A DNA stretch of 64,000 nucleotides from Zhuqueibacter pondensis (GTDB lineage: Bacteria; Zhuqueibacterota; Zhuqueibacteria; Zhuqueibacterales; Zhuqueibacteraceae). Below the pieces are notes generated by a model that was not told where the DNA came from, searched no databases, and saw only the letters and a list, made by a program, of their open reading frames with translations. Each line of letters begins with the position of its first letter. Position 1 is the stretch's first letter. The DNA lies in NCBI GenBank assembly GCA_034505955.1, contig JAPDQK010000008.1:1-64000 (forward strand), read 5' to 3'. Made by a program: the position numbers and the translations under genes. Below are positions 7,725 to 15,638 of the stretch, piece by piece.

Positions 7725-9374
7725 CTACCGCACGAGCATGCACTTTTGCACCGCCGTCATCCCGTTTGTCGTCAAGCGCGCCAGATAGAGGCCAGAGCTT
7801 GCATTGCCGGCATGCCACACCGCGGTATGCTCTCCTGACGGTTGAAGTCCATCCACGAGGGTGGCAACTTCCCGGCCTTGGGCATCATAAATCTCGAGAC
7901 GAACCCGTGATGCCACTGGCAGGCTGTAGCGTAAAAACGTTTCCGCATTAAAAGGATTGGGATAATTTGGCCATAGATGAAAATCAGACGGCGGTATCTG
8001 CTCAGCCACGTCCACACTGGTGATAAATTGTCTACTGTACACCACGCTGGCCATAGTGGAATCAACCGAATAAGTCACCAGCTTGAGTTGTGCCGGGCCA
8101 GAGGGATTTCCAAGCCAGGGGAAAAACGGATCCACCAGTCCATGAGCCAGTAAGTCAAAATTCGCTCCGGTATCGGTGGAAACAAAAAGAGCGAAGCGCA
8201 GCGGGTTGCCGTCATCCGGATTCAGCACTTGCCAGCTCACCATTCCCGGTGTAAAAAGGTCGCCGTGAGGATTGGTAAACTGCACCTGCGGCATTTCATA
8301 TTTGTGAATGAGTTCCGCAAAGGCCACACCGCGAACCGGGATGCCGGCAACATGTCCGCTAACCGTACAACTGCCTTCCCAAAATTCCAAAACTCCGAAG
8401 AACAGCCTCACGACCTGTCCGGCAAGGACCGGGGTCAGGAGTAGATCAATCCCTCGGGCCGGATCAACATAGCGCCAGCCGGCCGCATAATAGTTGCCCG
8501 AGGGCGCCTGCCAAAATGCCGTTCTTTCCAGCAAAAACTGCGAAGTTGTATCTTGGGCCGTTTCCGAGAGATAAAAAGTTGACAATCGCGCCGAATCGTT
8601 GGCGGCAATTTTACCCTTTCGGAAAATCTGCCAAAAATTGAAATCCATACCGTTGTCTAATTGCACGCTGAACCACTCGTAGTTGCTTTGGGTGAAATCA
8701 AGAAACCCGGCATCTAAAAATGAACCATATTGATGATCGAACCAACCGAGGCCGGATACCTGGTAAGTTGTCCCCTTCAGCGTTACCGTGCCGTTTACGG
8801 ACAATTGGGAATAACTGTAATAGTACGAATCGCCGCTCACAAAGCTGACCAGTCCATCCTGGCCAACGATGAGCGGCCGTTTGAGAACATCCACTTCCAG
8901 ATCAAAATGATTCGCGTTGTCACCAACATGCAGTTCATAAGCAAAGGGAAGCATCTGTCCCGAGCCGTCGCGACGATGGCGCAAGGTATCAACATAGGTC
9001 GAATGATGAAAATACAATTCCAGCGAGTCGGACGCCGCTTGAAGAGACACGTTGTCGAAAAGAGAGTTTGGATTCACGATGGAAGTGAACACGCCATCGG
9101 TTTCATTCGCGATATTCAAAATCCTGAAAGGCAGAGGCAAATCGAAAATGGCGATCATGCCGCTGAATTTTTTGCCTTGCAAGCTGTCCGTCAAATGAAA
9201 ATTGAAATACCACCACTCGTAATCTTCGCGGTGGTTGCCGTCGTCCTTCGGGAAGCTGATGGCGGTGCCGGCAGGATGGTAAGGATAGGTTTTCCAGTCC
9301 TGCGCACGCCCTGGCGTCAACAGGGTCAAGAACAGCACCATGCCTAACCAAAGACTGTTATGATAAATGCTCAT
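7725..9374 (-). CDS. secreted CrtC/AttH-like (lipocalin-like) protein with type IX sorting domain
   Basis: 549 residues. Residues 1-24 form a signal peptide ending at GRAQ. The next region has the DYEWWYFNFHLTD and GWFDHQYGSF motifs typical of the CrtC/AttH lipocalin-like superfamily (carotenoid hydratase-like). The last 85 residues, with YPNPFN, LEIYDAQGREV and SSGLYLARL, are a Por/type IX C-terminal sorting domain, so the protein is probably exported across the outer membrane. The ATG at 9374 follows AAAGGAAT and overlaps the radical SAM gene by 17 bases. The actual substrate is unknown; hydratase activity is only suggested by fold. Confidence 0.75.
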   Translation of the reverse strand: MSIYHNSLWLGMVLFLTLLTPGRAQDWKTYPYHPAGTAISFPKDDGNHREDYEWWYFNFHLTDSLQGKKFSGMIAIFDLPLPFRILNIANETDGVFTSIVNPNSLFDNVSLQAASDSLELYFHHSTYVDTLRHRRDGSGQMLPFAYELHVGDNANHFDLEVDVLKRPLIVGQDGLVSFVSGDSYYYSYSQLSVNGTVTLKGTTYQVSGLGWFDHQYGSFLDAGFLDFTQSNYEWFSVQLDNGMDFNFWQIFRKGKIAANDSARLSTFYLSETAQDTTSQFLLERTAFWQAPSGNYYAAGWRYVDPARGIDLLLTPVLAGQVVRLFFGVLEFWEGSCTVSGHVAGIPVRGVAFAELIHKYEMPQVQFTNPHGDLFTPGMVSWQVLNPDDGNPLRFALFVSTDTGANFDLLAHGLVDPFFPWLGNPSGPAQLKLVTYSVDSTMASVVYSRQFITSVDVAEQIPPSDFHLWPNYPNPFNAETFLRYSLPVASRVRLEIYDAQGREVATLVDGLQPSGEHTAVWHAGNASSGLYLARLTTNGMTAVQKCMLVR

Positions 9375-10404
9375 AAAATTCCTTTGGCCTTAGTTCAGTA
9401 AAATCATGTTTCATCACAAGATATTTTCGAATATCCGTACAAAGATGGCATTTGGTGAAATAACCGCCTGGCAAGGCTCGATATCCAAAATCTTCGGCAA
9501 AGCGGAAGAATCCCTCGAAGTCATCCTCTAACAGGAATTTCAAAACCGGATACTCATTTGTATCTATTCCCTCGACCAAGAGGCGCTGCAAATCTCGGCA
9601 ATCCCCCAGGGATATTCCCCCACAGTATCCCGGAATGAAGTTCCCGTAGTTGTCAAAATGGTTGTGCCAGTTTCTTAAAAGGGGTGGGCTGCAAGGTTGC
9701 TCGAAGAAGGCGTTGGCGGGAAATTTTGCAAAGTACCTTTCCAGGGTCGCCTCCAAGTCATAGGATGCCCTTCCCATCAAGAAAAACTCCACACTTCTGA
9801 AGACGTCTTCTTCCTTCTCGAGCCGCAGATAATTTTGAAATTTAACCCGTCCGGTGATTCCGTATTTTTTGAATCGTCGATAATATTCCAGTTGATAAAC
9901 CATCAAATTCCGGCCAAATATCTCAGCGGCAATGTTGATTCCTCGTTCGGTTCTCTCGAACGGGATGAATTCTAAATAGAATGGGTTGACGGAAATCAAA
10001 ATTCCATGCAAGCCTTTGGCTTTTAGAATCTGCAGTTTTTCCTTGGTTATTTCATCATTGACACACCAGAAACAATTGGTTTCCACAAACAGGGAAGGAA
10101 TCCCAAGCGCATGAGCAATCTCGACCGCTTGGCACAACAAGTTGAAATTCATGAATGGCTCACCGCCGGTAAAATGCAGCCCATGATTGACACTCACGAG
10201 CTCAGGGCCATAAGGACTCGGCCGGATGTATTTGGCCAATTGCGCCAAGATGGTGGTTAACTCCTTTTCTGAGGGCCAATCATGACTCCACTTGGGAGAA
10301 CAAGCATACATGCAGTGCCGGCATCTCGCATTGCATTTATAGGAGAGAATCAAACCACCAGATATCGGTTTGGGAATTTTGTAAATCATTTTCCGTTCTT
10401 TCAT
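9358..10404 (-). CDS. radical SAM protein with C-terminal Cys cluster
   Basis: 348 residues from the ATG at 10404 (a TTG at 10419 and an ATG at 10389 are alternatives; none has a strong ribosome site). The cluster motif Cys24-x3-Cys28-x2-Cys31 binds the SAM-cleaving 4Fe-4S cluster; HFTGGEPFMN follows as the SAM-binding GGE motif. Extra cysteines late in the chain (FEQPCSP, PGYCGG, GDCRD, TKCHLCTD) look like a SPASM/twitch-type site for auxiliary clusters. Such proteins often modify peptides. It lies between a nitroreductase and a secreted protein and overlaps the latter, so all three probably act together. Substrate unknown. Confidence 0.8.
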   Translation of the reverse strand: MKERKMIYKIPKPISGGLILSYKCNARCRHCMYACSPKWSHDWPSEKELTTILAQLAKYIRPSPYGPELVSVNHGLHFTGGEPFMNFNLLCQAVEIAHALGIPSLFVETNCFWCVNDEITKEKLQILKAKGLHGILISVNPFYLEFIPFERTERGINIAAEIFGRNLMVYQLEYYRRFKKYGITGRVKFQNYLRLEKEEDVFRSVEFFLMGRASYDLEATLERYFAKFPANAFFEQPCSPPLLRNWHNHFDNYGNFIPGYCGGISLGDCRDLQRLLVEGIDTNEYPVLKFLLEDDFEGFFRFAEDFGYRALPGGYFTKCHLCTDIRKYLVMKHDFTELRPKEFYEHLS

Positions 10405-10435
10405 TTCATCAATCGGCAATCGGTTCAGATTTGAC

Positions 10436-11017
10436 CTAACCGATTATGATTTCATCCAAAGACCGTTTCGGCACATGATGCACTCCCTCCTTGTCACGCC
10501 AATACTTGATGTCTCCGGAGGCTCCGACGGTTTCGATTTTGACGATCTCCTTGGGCTTGCCCAAAGCCAAAACGAGAAGGATCTCCAGATGAGACGGGAT
10601 TTTCAACGCCTTCCTCAAGTCTTCCCGTTGAATGGAATGGATGATGCACCCACCGAAGCCCTCTTCGGTGGCGCCCAGGAGAATGCTTTGAGCGGCTATA
10701 CCGCAGTCATATTCAAAAAATTGGCTGATCGTGGTGTCTCCGAGGATAATAATATATGCCGAAGGTCTCTCCCCCTCGGCAGGCCCGGGCCAATCTTTGA
10801 GATAGCCGGCCCAGGCAAGGTGGGGAAAGATCACTTCATTTTTTGCGCGATCACACGACAGGATATATTTGAGTGGCTGGCGATTGCCCGCCGATGGAGA
10901 GTGTCGTGCCAGATCAACAAATTTTCTCAACATCGATTCGTCGATGGCAACCTCTTGATGGAATCGGCGATAACTTCTGTTCTTCAATACCAATTCTCGC
11001 AACACGGTTTCTCTCAC
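10436..11017 (-). CDS. nitroreductase-family FMN oxidoreductase
   Basis: 193 residues with family landmarks: an N-terminal RSYRRFHQE (FMN-contact arginines), then HSPSAGNRQPLKY (the Ser/Asn-Gln-Pro loop), and GGCIIHSI in the second half. Such enzymes use NAD(P)H and FMN to reduce nitro groups, quinones or unsaturated bonds, and some act in RiPP or cofactor pathways. The start is GTG at 11017. A strong promoter lies 70-100 bases upstream, and the radical SAM gene follows with a short gap, so this is the first gene of a three-gene operon. Confidence 0.82.
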   Translation of the reverse strand: MRETVLRELVLKNRSYRRFHQEVAIDESMLRKFVDLARHSPSAGNRQPLKYILSCDRAKNEVIFPHLAWAGYLKDWPGPAEGERPSAYIIILGDTTISQFFEYDCGIAAQSILLGATEEGFGGCIIHSIQREDLRKALKIPSHLEILLVLALGKPKEIVKIETVGASGDIKYWRDKEGVHHVPKRSLDEIIIG

Positions 11018-11087
11018 TCAGCAGGTGACATGAAAAAGACCGATCTTCTTGCCTCGGGTTTGGTTGAAAGTTTGGAGAGACAAAATG

Positions 11088-11116
11088 ATTGTAGACAAAA
11101 TAATTGTAATTGTCAA
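11088..11116 (-). promoter_or_regulatory. promoter of nitroreductase operon
   Basis: On the minus strand TTGACA (11111-11116) and TACAAT (11088-11093) are separated by exactly 17 bases, close to the sigma70 consensus. The predicted transcript would start near 11081, about 65 bases before the GTG start. Confidence 0.6.
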
Positions 11117-11303
11117 ATGATTTTTCGTAAAAAATTGGGAAACGGAACCCACAGTTCGCAAAAATTCTGCTTTTTTTCTGGGCAAAAAATGTGTAAATTT
11201 ATAAGTCTAGCCGGTGACAAGCGGATTGGCGCAAGCATATCAAAAATTTGGGGATGGTTATCTCGAAAGAGGATTTTATCCGTACAAAACCGAGAAAAGA
11301 AAG

Positions 11304-11552
11304 ATGATAGACTTGCAACCACGCTACAGCAAAGAGGAATTCGCCCGGCGCGGGGATGAGATTTACGAGCGTGACATCCGTCCGCATCTCAAAAAAGAGG
11401 ACATGGGCAAGTTTGTCCTTATCGATATTGAGACAGGGGCGTTTGAAATCGACGCCGACGAGATCGCTGCCTCGAATCGTCTGCTGGCGCGCTATCCACA
11501 GGCCCAAGTTTGGATGGTGCGAGTCGGTTATCGCTATGCCCATCGCTTGTGA
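11304..11552 (+). CDS. conserved hypothetical protein (small, possible antitoxin-like)
   Basis: 82 residues from the ATG at 11304, chosen because the purine-rich GAGAAAAGAAAG precedes it; a longer GTG frame starts at 11214. The chain has RYSKEEFARRGDEIYERDIRP, then a GKFVLIDIETGAFEIDADE segment and a C-terminal WMVRVGYRYAH. I recognise this as a small family common in cyanobacteria and other phyla, often next to another small gene and with no proven role. It is followed by a DUF4160 gene 22 bases on, likely one transcript. An antitoxin role is a guess from gene order. Confidence 0.55.
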   Translation: MIDLQPRYSKEEFARRGDEIYERDIRPHLKKEDMGKFVLIDIETGAFEIDADEIAASNRLLARYPQAQVWMVRVGYRYAHRL

Positions 11553-11574
11553 GATATGAAATGAGGGGAAGGCG

Positions 11575-11823
11575 ATGCCTGTAGTATTGCGAGTCAGAGG
11601 TTACAAATTTTGGTTTTATGAGGCGGACCTCGCCGAACCGCCGCACGTTCACGTGGGAAAGAACGGTAAGGAAGCGAAATATTGGTTGATACCCATTACA
11701 CTTGCGAGAGTGCGACGGTTTCGAGATCATGAGCTTCGTGAGATAGAAAAAATATTGACAGAACATCAAAATGATATCATCAAAGCATGGCGAAAGGAGC
11801 AAAAGAAACGTGATAACGGCTAA
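11575..11823 (+). CDS. DUF4160 family protein
   Basis: 82 residues with the family pattern: PVVLRVRGYKFWFYEADLAEPPHVHVGKNG, where the PPHVHV histidines are highly conserved, then a basic helical C-terminus ending in KEQKKRDNG. DUF4160 proteins are usually encoded as two-gene cassettes with another small protein and have been suggested to be toxin-antitoxin like; the biochemistry is unknown. GGGGAAGG precedes the ATG. It overlaps the next gene by 14 bases. Confidence 0.75.
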   Translation: MPVVLRVRGYKFWFYEADLAEPPHVHVGKNGKEAKYWLIPITLARVRRFRDHELREIEKILTEHQNDIIKAWRKEQKKRDNG

Positions 11824-12160
11824 AGCGAAAATCAAAACGTTCGATGATTATTCCGCTATCGTTCCACTCGCTATCCCTGACCTTGACGAGGTCAGGGAGT
11901 TTGCCGCCAAACTACACGCGAAGGGAAAGGCTTGGAAAGGCGAGGCCTTCGGTTGGCCAGCCGAATATAATCCGGAACACGCGGAGCCACCCCTTGACTC
12001 CAAGATGACTTTCACGCCGGCGGATTTTTGTATTGGAGAGAGTGGCATTTGGTTTTTCTCTCTCATGTGGGAGAATGGCAGGTATGCCGCGCCAGTCGAA
12101 TTTTTGGATGATAGAAATATTTTGAAGAAAACCAGACGACGGAAAAAAGTTCGATCATGA
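11810..12160 (+). CDS. hypothetical protein downstream of DUF4160
   Basis: 116 residues from GTG at 11810, with AAGGAG 10 bases upstream inside the DUF4160 gene; an ATG at 11771 would overlap more and has no site. The protein has a proline and tryptophan-rich middle and ends in a strongly basic tail (KKTRRRKKVRS). No signal peptide or membrane segment. I do not recognise the family; it is not clearly DUF2442, the usual DUF4160 partner. The 14-base overlap suggests co-translation with DUF4160. Confidence 0.5.
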   Translation: MITAKAKIKTFDDYSAIVPLAIPDLDEVREFAAKLHAKGKAWKGEAFGWPAEYNPEHAEPPLDSKMTFTPADFCIGESGIWFFSLMWENGRYAAPVEFLDDRNILKKTRRRKKVRS

Positions 12161-12245
12161 ATTATTCGAGTTGGACAGTTTTCATCACCACCTCGACTCC
12201 CGAAAAAATTAGCCAGTCGTTTTCCCCTGATTCAAGGAGCTACTT

Positions 12246-12610
12246 ATGGCCGAGCTGAAAACCAAACCCACTGATAACATCGGCGAGGCCTTCTTCGAGG
12301 CCTCGCCGATGAGAAAAAACGCCGGGAGGCTTTTGCCCTCTTAGCCTTGATGCAAAAGATCACCAAGGCCGAGGCGAAGATGTGGGGCAGCTGCATTGTT
12401 GGCTTCGGCGGCTATCATTACAAATACGAGAGCGGGCGCGAGGGCGACTGGTTTCTCGCCGGGTTCTCGCCGCGCAAACAAAATATGACGCTTTATATCA
12501 TGCCCGGTTTTGCGAGTTGTGGCGAGCTCATGCAGAAACTCGGCAACTACAAAACCGGCAAATCGTGCTTGTATATCAAAACGCTCGACGATATTCACTA
12601 TGATTTTTAA
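12246..12610 (+). pseudogene. broken DUF1801 gene (frameshift at a perfect palindrome)
   Basis: The ATG at 12246 (ribosome site AAGGAG) starts MAELKTKPTDNIGEAF, the usual N-terminus of DUF1801 proteins. The frame then meets a stop at 12342-12344. The rest of the family sequence continues one base out of frame: DEKKRREAFALLALMQKITKAEAKMWG, then the KYESGREGDWFLAGFSPRKQ region, ending early at LDDIHYDF. One missing base near 12305-12308 would restore a single frame. The usual C-terminal 20-30 residues also seem missing. The frameshift falls in a 12-bp perfect inverted repeat. A sequencing error is the alternative. Confidence 0.65.
12279..12310. repeat. perfect 12-bp inverted repeat at the DUF1801 frameshift
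   Basis: ATCGGCGAGGCC (12279-12290) and GGCCTCGCCGAT (12299-12310) are exact reverse complements around an 8-base loop. The arms are coding sequence, which rarely form such a perfect palindrome by chance. Confidence 0.8.
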
Positions 12611-12684
12611 TTATTTTGTCATTAAATTATTTTGTCATTTCAAGAAAGCTGGATAGTTACGAAAGTTTTTACGAAGGATTCACC

Positions 12685-15300
12685 ATGTCTGACAAACGTT
12701 ACGACTTCAAGGCACTGGAGGCCAAATGGCGGCCGTATTGGGAGCAAATTGGTTTGTATAAAACCCCGACGGGCGCAGCCGGCACCGATCCGAACAAGCC
12801 CAAATATTACGTGCTCGATTTCTTCCCCTACCCATCCGGCGACGGACTGTCGGTGGGGCATTGCCGCAATTATATCCCGACCTGCGTCATTGCGCGTTAC
12901 ATGCGCATGAAAGGCTATAATGTTTTGCATCCGATGGGTTGGGACGCGTTCGGGTTGCCGGCAGAGAATTATGCCATCAAAATGAAAGTGCACCCGGCCG
13001 TCACCACCAAACAAAACACGGATAATTACCGCCGGCAGATGAAGCTCATTGAGGCTTCGTATGACTGGGAGCGCGAGATCAACTCCTCGACCCCTGAGTA
13101 CTATCGCTGGACACAATGGTTCTTTCTCTTGTTGTTCAAGCGCGGATTGGCCTATCAGGCCATGGGCAGCCAGTGGTGGTGCCCGCAGTGCAAAACCATT
13201 TTGGCCAACGAGCAAGTCGAAGCTGGGCGCTGCTGGCGCTGCCATTCTGAAGTCACCAAAAAAGATTTGAAGCAATGGTATTTTAAAATCACCGAATACG
13301 CCGACCGCTTGCTCGCCGATCTCGACACCATCAACTGGCCGGAGCCGATCAAGCTCATGCAGCGCAACTGGATCGGTCGCAGCGAAGGCACCGAAGTGAT
13401 TTTTACGGTGAAGCTCGCCCACTCACCCACTCGCCCGCTCACCCTCTCCCCCTCTCAGGAGAGAGGGAGACGGGGAAAGAGGGGGACGGGGAGAGAAAAG
13501 GAAAGTCGAGAGTACCGGATTCCGGTCTTCACCACCCGCGTTGACACACTTTTTGGTGTCACCTTCATGGTGTTGGCGCCGGAGCATCCGTTGACCATGC
13601 CACTGACCACGCCGGAGCACCAAGCCGAGGTCGAGGCGTATGTGGAGCGCTCGAAACGGTTGACCGAGATCGACCGCATGTCCACAGAAAAAGAGAAGAC
13701 TGGCGTGTTCACCGGCAGCTATGCCATTCATCCGCTCAGCGGCGAACGAATTCCGATTTGGGTGGCCGATTATGTGTTGATGGGTTATGGCACCGGCGCA
13801 GTGATGGGCGTGCCCGGCCACGATACCCGCGATTTTGCCTTTGCAAAAAAATATAATCTCCCGATCATCGAAGTCATCAGCCCTGATGGGAAAGCGCATG
13901 GCGTGGAAGAGTGCTTTGCCGACTATGGCATCATGATCAATTCCGGGCCGTACTCCGGCTTGACCTCCGAAGAGGGGATTCGTCGCTTGAACGCCGATCT
14001 TGAAGCCAAGGGCTTGGGTAAAAAGCAAGTCACGTACAAAATGCGCGATTGGTTGATTTCGCGGCAACGTTACTGGGGCGCGCCGATTCCGATCGTGCAT
14101 TGTGAGAAAGATGGCGCCGTCGCCGTACCCGATGAGCAACTGCCAGTGCTACTTCCGGAACTGAAAGATTTCGAACCGACCGGCGACGGCCGATCGCCGT
14201 TGGCCAAAGTGGAATCGTGGGTCAATACGACGTGTCCGAGATGTGGTGGCCCGGCCAAGCGCGAGACCGATACGATGGATGGCTTCGCGTGCTCGTCGTG
14301 GTATTTCCTGCGTTTCACGGATCCGCACAATGACCAGGCCCCCTTCGATCCGGAGAAAATGAAATACTGGATGCCGGTGGATTTGTACGTCGGCGGCGCC
14401 GAGCATGCGGTGATGCATTTACTCTACGCGCGTTTCTGGACCAAGGTGATGTATGATGCTGGCGTGGTGCCGTTTGTCGAGCCGTTTCCGACGCTGCGCA
14501 ATCAGGGCATGTTGCTCGCGCAAGACGGCCGGAAAATGTCCAAATCACTCGGTAACGTCATCACTCCTGATGCCGTTGTCGAAGAGTACGGTGTCGATGC
14601 CCTCCGGGCTTATATTCTTTTTCTCGGTCCATTCGAGGGTGAATCCAAATGGGAGGAGACCGGCATCAAAGGCGTGTCGCGCTTTCTCACTCGCTTTTGG
14701 AATTTGGCAACGGAGACTCTCCCCCACTTTGCTGATACGGAGAGAGGGAGAGTGGGAGAGAGGGAGAGTGGGAGAGAGGGTTTTGATGGGAAAACGTTCC
14801 GGAGATGGATGCACAAGACCATCAAGCGCGTTAGCCATGATATTGAGAATTTCGAATTCAATACCGCGGTGGCGGCATTGATGGAGTACCTCAATTTTCT
14901 TTACAGCTGCCGTAAAGAAGATGGTACATTGACGGTGTCAATGGATTTGTGGCGGCAAGGTATCGAAACGTTCACGCGACTGATCTCCCCCATCGCACCT
15001 TTTATTGCAGAAGAAATCTGGCAGGACGTTTTGGGGAATAAAGGCAAGTCCGTGCATCAACAGCCATGGCTGACCTACGACGAGAAGGAAATCGCCGAAG
15101 AGCAAATGACCATCGTTGTGCAGGTGAATGGCAAGCTGCGCGATCAAGTCGTGGTGCCAGTGGACATCACTGAAGAGCAGTTGAAACAGACCGTGCTTTC
15201 CAGCGAGCGGGTGCAAAAGTTCATGGAGGGCAAAGCCGTGCGGCGTGTCATCATCGTGCCGCAGAAGCTGGTGAATATTGTGGCGACGCCTGCAGGGTGA
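12685..15300 (+). CDS. leuS: leucyl-tRNA synthetase
   Basis: 871 residues from the ATG at 12685, which has AAGGA upstream; an open frame extends to 12616 but without support. It charges tRNA-Leu. The HIGH-type motif is in FPYPSGDGLSVGHCRNY, HPMGWDAFGLPAENYAI follows, a zinc knuckle (CPQC...CWRC) is near residues 168-190, the CP1 editing domain has TTRVDTLFG, and the catalytic loop is GRKMSKSLGN. Two low-complexity segments are inserted in frame, near residues 245-275 and 678-700, encoded by repeat-like DNA. The 3' end is duplicated about 860 bases downstream, beyond a toxin-antitoxin pair. Confidence 0.95.
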   Translation: MSDKRYDFKALEAKWRPYWEQIGLYKTPTGAAGTDPNKPKYYVLDFFPYPSGDGLSVGHCRNYIPTCVIARYMRMKGYNVLHPMGWDAFGLPAENYAIKMKVHPAVTTKQNTDNYRRQMKLIEASYDWEREINSSTPEYYRWTQWFFLLLFKRGLAYQAMGSQWWCPQCKTILANEQVEAGRCWRCHSEVTKKDLKQWYFKITEYADRLLADLDTINWPEPIKLMQRNWIGRSEGTEVIFTVKLAHSPTRPLTLSPSQERGRRGKRGTGREKESREYRIPVFTTRVDTLFGVTFMVLAPEHPLTMPLTTPEHQAEVEAYVERSKRLTEIDRMSTEKEKTGVFTGSYAIHPLSGERIPIWVADYVLMGYGTGAVMGVPGHDTRDFAFAKKYNLPIIEVISPDGKAHGVEECFADYGIMINSGPYSGLTSEEGIRRLNADLEAKGLGKKQVTYKMRDWLISRQRYWGAPIPIVHCEKDGAVAVPDEQLPVLLPELKDFEPTGDGRSPLAKVESWVNTTCPRCGGPAKRETDTMDGFACSSWYFLRFTDPHNDQAPFDPEKMKYWMPVDLYVGGAEHAVMHLLYARFWTKVMYDAGVVPFVEPFPTLRNQGMLLAQDGRKMSKSLGNVITPDAVVEEYGVDALRAYILFLGPFEGESKWEETGIKGVSRFLTRFWNLATETLPHFADTERGRVGERESGREGFDGKTFRRWMHKTIKRVSHDIENFEFNTAVAALMEYLNFLYSCRKEDGTLTVSMDLWRQGIETFTRLISPIAPFIAEEIWQDVLGNKGKSVHQQPWLTYDEKEIAEEQMTIVVQVNGKLRDQVVVPVDITEEQLKQTVLSSERVQKFMEGKAVRRVIIVPQKLVNIVATPAG
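13417..13510. repeat. in-frame CT/GA-rich repeat inside leuS
   Basis: A stretch of CCCACTC/CGCCC words followed by CTCTCCCCCTCTC and its near-reverse complement GAGAGGGAGACGGGG forms a palindromic, low-complexity insert. It encodes about 30 Ser/Pro/Arg/Gly-rich residues between a conserved beta strand and the TTRVDTLFG motif of the editing domain, without breaking the frame. Confidence 0.65.
14717..14780. repeat. second in-frame GA-rich repeat inside leuS
   Basis: CTCTCCCCCAC is followed by two exact tandem copies of the 16-base unit GAGAGTGGGAGAGAGG (14748-14779). The translation TERGRVGERESGREG is unlike LeuRS. The tract lies at the entry to the anticodon-binding helices and keeps the frame. 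Confidence 0.65.
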
Positions 15301-15308
15301 GGTGAGGC
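15229..15308 (+). repeat. 80-bp direct repeat, copy 1 (leuS 3' end)
   Basis: The last 72 bases of leuS and 8 bases beyond match 16090-16169 at 79 of 80 positions; the single difference is at 15242 (G) versus 16103 (A). The copies are exactly 861 bases apart. Confidence 0.9.
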
Positions 15309-15332
15309 GAATTGATGAAAAGTGGCAGGTGG

Positions 15333-15376
15333 CAGTGGAAGTAGCATTTTCATGAGCGTCAATGCTACTGCAACTG
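15333..15376 (+). terminator. hairpin after leuS
   Basis: Arms 15333-15348 and 15361-15376 pair over 16 positions with two mismatches around a 12-base loop (core GTAGCATT/AATGCTAC). No T-run follows, so it is a possible but weak terminator, or another palindromic repeat. Confidence 0.35.
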
Positions 15377-15401
15377 TTACTTATCAATTGGAGGCATTCC
15401 C

Positions 15402-15638
15402 ATGTTAGATTTTGACCGTATTACTTTTGATCCGAATGTCATGGGTGGGCGTGCATGTATTCGAGGGATGCGCATCACTGTTTCTTTAATTGTCAACTTG
15501 GTTGCAAATGGCATGAGCACTGAAGAGATCATTGATGCTTACCCTTACTTGGAACCGGAAGACATTCATCAAGCTCTTAAGTATGCGGCCTGGCTTGCGG
15601 AGGAGAGTGTCCATCCAATGGAGCCCGTACCGGCGTGA
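15402..15638 (+). CDS. DUF433 antitoxin
   Basis: 78 residues of the DUF433 family: an N-terminal ITFDPNVMGGRACIRGMRI segment, then a helix-turn-helix-like stretch (GMSTEEIIDAYPYLEPEDIHQAL) that is the likely DNA-binding part. DUF433 proteins are the standard partners of DUF5615 PIN-like toxins and are expected to neutralise the toxin and repress the operon. GGAGG lies 8 bases before the ATG. The stop overlaps the toxin start (GTGA). Confidence 0.82.
   Translation: MLDFDRITFDPNVMGGRACIRGMRITVSLIVNLVANGMSTEEIIDAYPYLEPEDIHQALKYAAWLAEESVHPMEPVPA

Noticed and set aside
11810..12160. DUF2442 assignment for the gene after DUF4160
   Set aside because: Position fits but the sequence lacks the usual DUF2442 pattern, so it is left as hypothetical.
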